Shown: piece by piece, positions 1 to 6,014 of the stretch
How positions within the stretch are numbered: position 1 is the first letter of the stretch
Layout of the letters: each line of letters begins with the position of its first letter
Assembly: GCA_022706165.1 (NCBI GenBank)
Contig: JAKJDA010000123.1
Span: 311-8,177 of the forward strand
Length of the DNA stretch: 7,867 nucleotides
Direction: 5' to 3'
Origin: Candidatus Hydrogenedentota bacterium
GTDB taxonomy: Bacteria > Hydrogenedentota > Hydrogenedentia > Hydrogenedentales > SLHB01
Translations under genes and position numbers: made by a program
Notes under the pieces: model-generated
Seen by the model: the letters and a program-made list of their open reading frames with translations, nothing else
What the model was told of the DNA's origin: nothing
The model's database searches: none

Positions 1-1
1 T

Positions 2-2545
2 TTGCTGCTGGGCGCGGTGGTCGCGTTCTCGGGACTTCCCGACGCGCTTAGCACCCAGGCGGAAGCGCCGGATCGCGTGGACGAACTGTCGCGCTGGATC
101 GGCATGGCGAGCTTGCTGGTGGGCTTGCTGGCGATATTCTTCGCGATTGGCCGGACGGGCGAGGCGATCGAGGAGATTGGCGAGCGGTTTCGTCATCTAG
201 CCGACCACATGAGCGAAGGGGTCGTGCTGATGTCGCCCGATGGCCTTATCGTGTTTGCCAACAAGCGTTTCGTGCAAATGACCGGCATCTCCGAAGAAGC
301 GCTCGTGGGACAGGATGCATCCAACGTGGCCGAGCGTTTCCGGCTGCAGCCCGTCGTTTCCCACATGGACCGTCACTGGCGCGGCGTGGCCAGCGAGTAT
401 CAGGTTTCCTGGACCGTGCACGACGATGTCCGCCAATTCTGGGTCACGGGAACGCCGGTGTATAATCGGCGGGGGCAATTGGCGGGCAGCGTTGCGACGT
501 TTCGCGATATTACCGATCAACACGAAATGGGACGTCGGCTTGAACGGTATGCCCAGGGGCTGCAGCAGTTGGTCGAAGACCGAACCCAGAAACTGCGTCA
601 CTCGGAGAACCGGTTGCGCGAGTTGCTGTTGCATATGAACGAGGGATTCCTCACCGTCGACGCGTCGTTCAAGGTGGTGTTTGCCAACAACCGCATATGC
701 ACGTTGCTCCGGGTTTCGCCGGACCAGATGATCGGGCATTTCCTCTTCGATTTCGTGGAGGCGGCCGGGCGCGGGCGGCTTTTGGATCTGTTCGAGGGCC
801 GCGATGCCTTTCCGCATGATCGCATGCAGCAGGAACTCAGCCTGATCCAGACCGGGGGGGCGCTGGTTCCTGTGGTGATTGGCGTGGCGCCGGTGATTGA
901 CGCGTCCGAGGACGACGCACGCTATTCGCTGGTGATTACGGACGTCACCGAACTCAAGCAGATGCAGCATCAACTTGAGGCGCGCGCGGCCGAATTGGAA
1001 GCCACCAATGCGGAGTTGAAATCGATTGACCGCGCCAAGGATGGTTTTCTGTCGAACGTGACGCACGAATTGCGGACGCCGTTGAGCACGATCCGGGGCT
1101 ACCTGGAGATGCTGGTCTCGTCCGATTTAGGGCCTTTGGAACGGCCGCAACTCAATGCCATGCGCGTCATGCTGCGCAATGCGCAACGGCTCTCGCATCT
1201 TATCGATGAGATGATCGAATTTAGCCGCATGGAGATCAAGGGCATTCATCTCGCGAGAACCCTCCTTTCGCCCGATCGTCTCGTTCAGGAATGCGTGGCG
1301 TCGATGCAGCCACAGGCGCTGGCGCGCGAACTCAGCGTGCGCGTCGAGATCGACGAAGGCGTCCTGCCGTTGTGGGCCGATCGGAAACGAATGCTTCAAG
1401 CGTTGACGATTCTCCTCTCCAACGCGGTGAAATTCAGCCAGGAACGCGGCACGGTTCGCATACGCCTGATGCAACGTCCGGGCGGATCGGCCATCGCGGT
1501 GGCGGACGAAGGGATTGGCATCGACCCGGCCTATCAGAAACGGGTTTTCGACAAGTTCTTTCAGGTGGACAGCTCGCTGGCGCGGCATTACGAGGGGGCG
1601 GGGATTGGGCTTTCCATCGCGAAGAGCATCATGAAGGCCCATGGCGGCTCCATTGAACTGGAGAGCGAGTTGGGAAAAGGGAGCGTTTTCACCTTGACGC
1701 TTCCGAATGCCTCGTTCGAGACGGCGCCGCCGCCCGATATTCCGCCCCAGTTCGATGGATTGCGCGTAATGCTTGTCGAGGAGGACGGCGATTTCCGCAA
1801 ACCGGTGGCCCAACTGCTCAGAGGCTGCGGGTGTCGGGTGGATGAAGTCAATAACGGCTACGAGGCGTTGCGCATGGCGCGCGAGCATCCTCCGGATATT
1901 CTCCTGGTCGATGAAGTCATGGCCGATCTGTCCGGGGCGACGATGATCGCCCAGTTGCAGCAGACGCCGGCCATGTGCACGGCGCCGATAGTCCTATTCG
2001 TAGGGGAGGGATCGCGAACGCCTTCTCTGCAGGACGTCTCGCACGGCGCGGTGGAATTCTTGCAAAAGCCTTTTGGAGCCGCGGACTTGCTGGTCGCCAT
2101 CGCGAGCGCTTGCTTCGTCGAACACCCGATGGAAGCGGCGGCTTTTCTCACGCCGCCGCCCTCCCCTCCGGAGCCCGTCGCGCGTGCGTTGGTGATCGAT
2201 GAAGATCCGGACTTCCTGGCGTGGGTCGAAACCGTTTTCCGCCTTCGCGGGGTGCCGTGCCATTGTGCCGGCGACGTTCGCCAGGCGCTCGAAATGGGCC
2301 ACGCCTTTCAGGCTACGGTCATTCTCTTGGATTGGGACATCCAATACCCCTCCGCGTCGGATGGGCTGGCGCAGTTGCGCGCCAATGCCGCAACGCAGGC
2401 GGCGGTGGTGCACGCCATGACGGGCGTTCCCCCGGGAAACAGAAATTTCAGCGGCGTGAGTTCGATCCTGAAAAAACCGTTTTCGGCGGAGCAGTTGACC
2501 GAAACGGCGTTGCGTGGCTCGCGATCCGGCGTGCGCAAAGCGTAG
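2..2545 (+). CDS. Hybrid sensor histidine kinase, PAS-PAS-HisKA-HATPase-REC-REC (5' partial)
   Basis: Membrane-bound two-component sensor that should autophosphorylate on His and pass the phosphate to its own receiver domains. Numbering is from the first visible codon. The frame is open to the left edge and begins inside a hydrophobic stretch, so the N-terminus is probably missing. A membrane helix lies at about residues 32-50. PAS1 covers about 63-170 and PAS2 about 202-318, each followed by a charged coiled coil. The H-box has H355 in THELRTP, the N-box N474, G1 DEGIGID (502-508), the F-box FDKFF and G2 GAGIGLSIA. Receiver 1 (about 587-700) has acidic residues 593-595, D637 and K689, but Val at the usual Thr/Ser switch position and Ala for the usual Pro. 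Receiver 2 (about 727-836) has D733-D735, D777, T807 and K825, with about three extra residues after D777. A Pro-rich linker (717-725) joins the receivers. No output or Hpt domain is visible, so the partner is elsewhere. The family is certain; the signal sensed is unknown. Confidence 0.93.
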   Translation: MLLGAVVAFSGLPDALSTQAEAPDRVDELSRWIGMASLLVGLLAIFFAIGRTGEAIEEIGERFRHLADHMSEGVVLMSPDGLIVFANKRFVQMTGISEEALVGQDASNVAERFRLQPVVSHMDRHWRGVASEYQVSWTVHDDVRQFWVTGTPVYNRRGQLAGSVATFRDITDQHEMGRRLERYAQGLQQLVEDRTQKLRHSENRLRELLLHMNEGFLTVDASFKVVFANNRICTLLRVSPDQMIGHFLFDFVEAAGRGRLLDLFEGRDAFPHDRMQQELSLIQTGGALVPVVIGVAPVIDASEDDARYSLVITDVTELKQMQHQLEARAAELEATNAELKSIDRAKDGFLSNVTHELRTPLSTIRGYLEMLVSSDLGPLERPQLNAMRVMLRNAQRLSHLIDEMIEFSRMEIKGIHLARTLLSPDRLVQECVASMQPQALARELSVRVEIDEGVLPLWADRKRMLQALTILLSNAVKFSQERGTVRIRLMQRPGGSAIAVADEGIGIDPAYQKRVFDKFFQVDSSLARHYEGAGIGLSIAKSIMKAHGGSIELESELGKGSVFTLTLPNASFETAPPPDIPPQFDGLRVMLVEEDGDFRKPVAQLLRGCGCRVDEVNNGYEALRMAREHPPDILLVDEVMADLSGATMIAQLQQTPAMCTAPIVLFVGEGSRTPSLQDVSHGAVEFLQKPFGAADLLVAIASACFVEHPMEAAAFLTPPPSPPEPVARALVIDEDPDFLAWVETVFRLRGVPCHCAGDVRQALEMGHAFQATVILLDWDIQYPSASDGLAQLRANAATQAAVVHAMTGVPPGNRNFSGVSSILKKPFSAEQLTETALRGSRSGVRKA

Positions 2546-2574
2546 AGGATGGCCTGGATTGGCGCCGCCGCGCG

Positions 2575-2603
2575 TTGACTTCTCGCTGCGGCATGGTTAG
2601 ATT
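2575..2603 (+). promoter_or_regulatory. Candidate sigma-70-type promoter for the carboxypeptidase gene
   Basis: TTGACT at 2575-2580 matches the -35 consensus at five of six positions. It is followed after exactly 17 bases by TAGATT at 2598-2603, a four-of-six match to the -10 consensus. It lies in the gap after the kinase stop and would start transcription near 2610, leaving a leader of about 88 bases before the ATG at 2698. No operator or riboswitch-like structure is evident in the leader. It would let the carboxypeptidase be expressed separately from the kinase. This is pattern matching only; the host's sigma consensus is unknown. Confidence 0.45.
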
Positions 2604-2678
2604 TTCGGGAAGGTTCGTGAGGAGATTTCTCGGCGCTGTGGCGTTATGCGCAAAAAGTCTTTTCTTGAAAGGACGTTC

Positions 2679-2684
2679 AGGAGA
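2679..2684 (+). promoter_or_regulatory. Ribosome binding site that decides the carboxypeptidase start
   Basis: AGGAGA lies 13 bases before the ATG at 2698. The spacing is somewhat long but the match to the Shine-Dalgarno core is good. An in-frame ATG at 2593 lacks such a site, overlaps the candidate -10 element, and would put 35 extra residues before a sequence that already looks like a complete signal peptide. This favours 2698. Confidence 0.55.
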
Positions 2685-2697
2685 AAGTGAACACGGT

Positions 2698-4047
2698 ATG
2701 CGTGGATTGAGAGTCGGTCTTGTTTTCAGGATATGGGCGATTGTCGTGTTGTCGGCGGGGATGGCGTTTCCGCCGGAAGCGCAGGGACGGGCCGCTGCTT
2801 CCGCGACCCAAAACCGCGCCGCCGTCAAGAAAACGCCGGTCAAACAGCCTTCCGCTCAAAAGGCTTCGGTCAAAAAAACGGTTGTCAAAAAGGCGGTCCC
2901 GAAGTCCCGGCAGACGGTTCCTGCTCGCACTGCACCGCCTCAGGAAGAGACGCGTTCCGAAGAAGCAAGCGTCGCAGGGCTTTCGAGCAGCATGATTTGT
3001 GTCGAAGAGAACTCGGGGTTGGAGCTGTATGCGCGAAACGTAGACATGGAGCGGCCGCCGGCAAGTCTGGTCAAGATGTTGCTGATGCTGCTTGTGGCGG
3101 AGGGCATCCAAGCAGAGAAATGGACGCTTGAGACGCCGGTGGCCATTTCGCGGCGCGCGGCCGAGACGCCGCCGAGCAAGGTGGGCGTGCGCGAGGGCGA
3201 GACATGGCCGTTGGGCCATTTGATGCTGGGGGTGGCGGTTCTGTCCGCGAACGACGCCGCGATGGCCGTGGCCGAGGGTCTCTGGGGCAGCGAGGATGCC
3301 TATAAACAGCGCATGAATGCTCGCGCGCAAGAATTGGGAATGACGCATTCGGAGTTTCATAGCGTGCACGGCCTTCCGCCCGTCAACGGCGATAAACCGG
3401 ATCGCGCCACGGCGCGGGACTTGGCGTTGCTGGCGCGGACGTGCGTCCGACATCCTCAGATCATGCAGTGGGCGGGAACGAAGGAATTTCAGTTTCGCCC
3501 CGACGAAGCGCCCCGGCAGTGCACCAACAAGCTTCTCTTGCGGATGACGGATTGCGACGGTCTCAAAACGGGGTTTACGCGGGCGGCGGGGCATTGTATC
3601 GCGGCGACGGCGGAACGCGATGGGGTTCGTCTTATCAGCGTGGTCATGGGCTGTGAGAACCGGCTTGTTCGATTCAATGCCGCGGAGGACTTGTTGAACG
3701 AAGGGTTTCGGCAGGTGACGCGGCATTGCGTTTTGACGGCGGGGCAGGAGGTGACGCCCGCGGCGCCTGTGCGCAATGCCGCCGTCGATTCGGTGAGGCT
3801 GGGCGTTTCGGAAGATGTCTGGGTGGTGATGAAGAAAGACGATGTCGCCAAGTTGACATACCGTTTGCGGCAGGAGAAGCCGCTGCGAGCGCCGTTGCGG
3901 CCGGGGGACGTGTTGGCGCATTTGGACGTCGTCGTTGATGACAACGTGTTGACGAGGGTTCCGCTTGGGGTCAAACAGGATCTCGCGGCGGCGGGTTGGG
4001 GCTGGAAATTGCGCCACGGCATTGCGGCTGGAATTTCCGCCGGGTAG
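2698..4047 (+). CDS. dacA: D-alanyl-D-alanine carboxypeptidase, PBP5/DacA family (peptidase S11), with Lys-rich repeat linker
   Basis: Exported penicillin-binding protein of 449 residues that should remove the terminal D-Ala from peptidoglycan stem pentapeptides and so limit cross-linking. Residues 1 to about 29 form a signal peptide (Arg-containing n-region, hydrophobic core to about 22). Residues 43-67 are a lysine-rich pentapeptide repeat, followed by a Pro/Glu-rich stretch to about 92. The catalytic domain follows, with all three active-site motifs: SLVK (S123 nucleophile, K126), SAN (183-185) and KTG (290-292), the last within DGLKTGFT. Residues about 340-430 match the beta-rich C-terminal domain of PBP5. 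The protein ends in a Trp-containing tail (GWGWKL) but shows no clear amphipathic anchor helix. The catalytic domain has several Cys (275, 286, 300, 319), so disulfides are possible. It is longer than typical DacA (about 380-400) because of the linker. The gene stands alone behind its own promoter, convergent with rpe. The family is sure; the dacA symbol is by family, since dacC/dacD-type paralogues cannot be separated here. Confidence 0.9.
   Translation: MRGLRVGLVFRIWAIVVLSAGMAFPPEAQGRAAASATQNRAAVKKTPVKQPSAQKASVKKTVVKKAVPKSRQTVPARTAPPQEETRSEEASVAGLSSSMICVEENSGLELYARNVDMERPPASLVKMLLMLLVAEGIQAEKWTLETPVAISRRAAETPPSKVGVREGETWPLGHLMLGVAVLSANDAAMAVAEGLWGSEDAYKQRMNARAQELGMTHSEFHSVHGLPPVNGDKPDRATARDLALLARTCVRHPQIMQWAGTKEFQFRPDEAPRQCTNKLLLRMTDCDGLKTGFTRAAGHCIAATAERDGVRLISVVMGCENRLVRFNAAEDLLNEGFRQVTRHCVLTAGQEVTPAAPVRNAAVDSVRLGVSEDVWVVMKKDDVAKLTYRLRQEKPLRAPLRPGDVLAHLDVVVDDNVLTRVPLGVKQDLAAAGWGWKLRHGIAAGISAG
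2824..2898 (+). repeat. 15-bp coding repeat encoding a lysine-rich pentapeptide array
   Basis: Five imperfect 15-base units in frame inside the carboxypeptidase gene encode VKKTP, VKQPS, AQKAS, VKKTV and VKKAV (residues 43-67). The GTCAA core recurs at 2824, 2839, 2869 and 2884, in step with the 15-base period; the third unit has diverged. A run of seven A lies at 2872-2878. The array looks like a product of tandem duplication or slippage. In the exported protein it would form a flexible, strongly cationic tether between the membrane or signal peptide and the enzyme. Confidence 0.75.
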
Positions 4048-4135
4048 CCGATTTTGCTTGCGCGGCATTTACCTAACGCCGTCTCTCCTGTGGCGCCGGG
4101 GGCGTGATGTTGACCGCGCGGGGAGACGCGACAGG
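4048..4135. other. Convergent intergenic gap, no clear terminator
   Basis: Eighty-eight bases separate the tails of the carboxypeptidase gene and rpe. I see a short stem (4094-4097 with 4101-4104, loop GGG) and a widely spaced six-base inverted repeat, CGTCTC at 4080-4085 and GAGACG at 4123-4128. Neither has a flanking T-run on either strand, so no intrinsic terminator is called. Termination may be Rho-dependent or limited by transcript collision. Confidence 0.4.
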
Positions 4136-4780
4136 TTATTCGTTCGCGCGCAGGCTTTCGATCGCCGCGAGGTAGGATCGACTGCGGTAGATGTAGGAGC
4201 CGGCCACCAGCACGTTCGCGCCTGCTTGAATGACCTGCGCCGCGGTTTCGGCGTCGATGCCTCCGTCCACTTCGAGATCCCGTTCGCCGAGCATTGCGCG
4301 GACGTACTGAATCTTCCGCAGCATTTCCGGGATGAACTTCTGGCCGCCGAATCCAGGGTTGACGGTCATGAGAAGAACCAGATCCACATAATCCGCCAAG
4401 AACTCGATTTCGTCGTGCGAGGTGCCGGGATTCAGGACGATTCCCGCCTGACACCCGAGTTCTTTGATCATGGTCAAGGTGCGATGTGGATGTTTGGCGG
4501 CTTCGACGTGGAAGGTGATGATATCGGCGCCCGCATCCGCAAAATCGCGTATGTATCTGTCGGGATCGGAGATCATCAGGTGCACGTCGAGGGGCACGGT
4601 GCTGTGCGTGCGCAATGACGCGACGACCGCTGGGCCGATCGTGATGTTGGGCGTGAAATGCCCGTCCATGACGTCGATATGAATCCAGTCGGCGCCCGCG
4701 TCGATGACCGCGCGGACCTCTTCGCCGAGCCGGCTGAAATCACTCGCCAAGATCGAGGGAGCTATCTTCAAGGGGGGCAT
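4136..4780 (-). CDS. rpe: Ribulose-phosphate 3-epimerase
   Basis: Cytosolic TIM-barrel enzyme of 214 residues, normal length for the family. It interconverts D-ribulose 5-phosphate and D-xylulose 5-phosphate in the pentose phosphate or Calvin pathways. The N-terminus has the family signature KIAPSILASDF. Metal and catalytic residues are all present: H34 and D36 in HIDVMDGHFTPN, H67 in DVHLMI, and D172 in VDGGI. Other signatures are LNPGTS (116-121), VNPGFGGQKF (140-149) and the phosphate-binding VAGSYIY (192-198), where the usual small residue and Phe are replaced by Tyr-Ile-Tyr. The ATG at 4780 is fixed by the conserved N-terminus and a strong upstream AGGAAGGAG. It is the last gene of the operon; its start lies 41 bases inside the preceding PASTA gene in another frame, so translational coupling is likely. 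Confidence 0.97.
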   Translation of the reverse strand: MPPLKIAPSILASDFSRLGEEVRAVIDAGADWIHIDVMDGHFTPNITIGPAVVASLRTHSTVPLDVHLMISDPDRYIRDFADAGADIITFHVEAAKHPHRTLTMIKELGCQAGIVLNPGTSHDEIEFLADYVDLVLLMTVNPGFGGQKFIPEMLRKIQYVRAMLGERDLEVDGGIDAETAAQVIQAGANVLVAGSYIYRSRSYLAAIESLRANE

Positions 4781-6014
4781 GGCTGCTTTCTCCTTCCTGC
4801 TGCCCGATCGTCGTGTCCATGGGGGCGCGGGGCGTGCCGGGGGGGAGGGGCGCGGCAGCGTCGGGAGGCGCTGCGGGCTCGTTCGGGTCGGCGTCGCCGT
4901 CCGTGATCACCGGCGCCTGATCGCCCGTGTATGAGTAGGTGCGCACTTTCACGCCGTCAATATACGCCTCGACCGTAAGCGCGTCAAAAAAGGCGAGCGG
5001 AAGATGGTACTGTCGGCTGCCGCTGCCGTCTGCGTTGCCTTGGGCGATGCCCTGATAAATGGTTTGGCGCACGCCGTTGCGATCGATGTAGTCAAAACGA
5101 ATATTCTTGCCGATCGCGTCCGGCGGCGGCGCGTAGACGACCTCGACTTTGCGGCGTGAGAGGGGCAGTGATTTCGCGTCGGATGGACGGACGTCGAACG
5201 TGATTTGCTGTCCTTGTTCGACGGGCGAACCGGGGTCAGGGCGCTGCGCCAGCACGACGTCGGGCGCGGCATTTGGGTTGTCGACGCGGTTGGGCACGGC
5301 GTCTATGCCGAGCGCGGCCAGCATGCGCGTGACTTCGGGCAAGGGGCGGCCTACGAGCGCGGGCATGATGACGGTTTGTTTCGGTCCGCTGCTGATCAGC
5401 AGGTTGACCGATGCCTCGCGCGACATGGCGTGCCCGGCGGGCGGGTCTTGCGCCACGACGGTGTTTGGGGGGGATGTGTGCGGAAGGTATGCGATGCTGC
5501 CGATTTTGATAAAGGATTTTTCCAAGTTTGCGCGCGCGGCTTCGAGGGTTTGGCCGATGACTTGGGGCGCTGAAATGAGGTTGGGGCCGCCGCTTACGGT
5601 TACGAGTATCTTGCGTCCCCGGCGGACGACTTTGCCCGCCGCCGGACGCTGGGAGATGACTTGTCCTTGGGCGACGTCTTCGCTGTACATGGGGATTTGG
5701 TCGCCGATCACGAGGCCGGCCTGCGTTAGACGGTACAGGGCCTCTGTCAAGGGAAGCCCCGAAATGTTGGGCGTCGTCACGTATTCGCCGCCGGAAACGG
5801 CCTGATTGAACACGTAATAGCCCGCGCCCGCCATCATCGCAAGCGCGATGAGGGTCGCGAGGGTCCAGCGAATCGACCAGCCCATGAACCGCAACACGAA
5901 GATGACGAAGCCTAGGACGCCTTCCGCAAGCGCATCAAGAAGAACCCGTCCAGTCCATCGACGTGGGGCAGAGTCCGGTATGTTCCCGTCCTTGTTTTCC
6001 ATGTGTCCAGCCAT
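4740..6014 (-). CDS. Membrane-anchored triple-PASTA-domain protein without kinase domain
   Basis: Protein of 424 residues from the ATG at 6014. A hydrophobic region at about residues 33-69 gives one or two membrane helices, with the rest expected outside the cytoplasmic membrane. Three PASTA domains follow at about 77-142, 146-210 and 213-278, each with the typical pattern of a Pro plus G-x-x-L-x-x-A start, a Q-x-P-x-x-G core and a final V-x-h-x-V-S-x-G or equivalent. A beta-rich region (about 285-362, with FDYIDRNGVRQTIYQG) and an acidic, Pro-rich tail complete it. PASTA domains in PrkC/PknB kinases and PBPs bind muropeptides, but there is no kinase or transpeptidase here. Start choice: 6014 has GGAAG ten bases upstream, and the codons read just after the rsmB stop (5911-5888) all end in G or C, which suggests translation enters from upstream. 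Alternatives are ATG 6002, GTG 5897 and ATG 5885. It overlaps rsmB by about 103 bases and rpe by 41. Function is inferred as an envelope sensor or scaffold. Confidence 0.85.
   Translation of the reverse strand: MAGHMENKDGNIPDSAPRRWTGRVLLDALAEGVLGFVIFVLRFMGWSIRWTLATLIALAMMAGAGYYVFNQAVSGGEYVTTPNISGLPLTEALYRLTQAGLVIGDQIPMYSEDVAQGQVISQRPAAGKVVRRGRKILVTVSGGPNLISAPQVIGQTLEAARANLEKSFIKIGSIAYLPHTSPPNTVVAQDPPAGHAMSREASVNLLISSGPKQTVIMPALVGRPLPEVTRMLAALGIDAVPNRVDNPNAAPDVVLAQRPDPGSPVEQGQQITFDVRPSDAKSLPLSRRKVEVVYAPPPDAIGKNIRFDYIDRNGVRQTIYQGIAQGNADGSGSRQYHLPLAFFDALTVEAYIDGVKVRTYSYTGDQAPVITDGDADPNEPAAPPDAAAPLPPGTPRAPMDTTIGQQEGESSHAPLEDSSLDLGE
4790..4798 (-). promoter_or_regulatory. Strong ribosome binding site for rpe, inside the PASTA gene
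   Basis: Read on the minus strand this is AGGAAGGAG, nine bases before the rpe ATG. It is the best Shine-Dalgarno match seen in the operon and lies within the 3' coding end of the upstream gene. The epimerase could therefore be translated independently as well as by coupling. Confidence 0.7.

Noticed and set aside
197..1066. Minus-strand frame of 289 codons opposite the PAS region of the kinase
   Set aside because: His/Arg-rich translation without motifs, opposite well-supported PAS domains; a GC-content shadow.
2646..2690. 14-codon leader reading frame (starts MRKKSF) before the carboxypeptidase gene
   Set aside because: The nearest Shine-Dalgarno-like sequence is about 21 bases away and there is no attenuator-like structure or regulatory codon run; probably chance.
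2593..2697. Earlier in-frame ATG at 2593 adding 35 residues to the carboxypeptidase
   Set aside because: It overlaps the candidate -10 element, has no good Shine-Dalgarno, and would precede an already complete signal peptide.
2677..4068. Long open frame of 463 codons antisense to the carboxypeptidase gene
   Set aside because: It lies exactly opposite a gene with all catalytic motifs, and its translation is Arg/His/Pro-rich with no recognisable domain, typical of the complementary frame of GC-rich coding DNA.
4080..4128. Inverted repeat and small hairpin as a bidirectional terminator
   Set aside because: The arms are only six bases with a 37-base separation, the inner stem is four base pairs, and no T-tract follows on either strand.
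3489..4454. Minus-strand frame of 321 codons spanning the carboxypeptidase end, the gap and rpe
   Set aside because: It covers conserved parts of rpe in another frame and has low-complexity Arg/Ser-rich composition; no Shine-Dalgarno or family signature.
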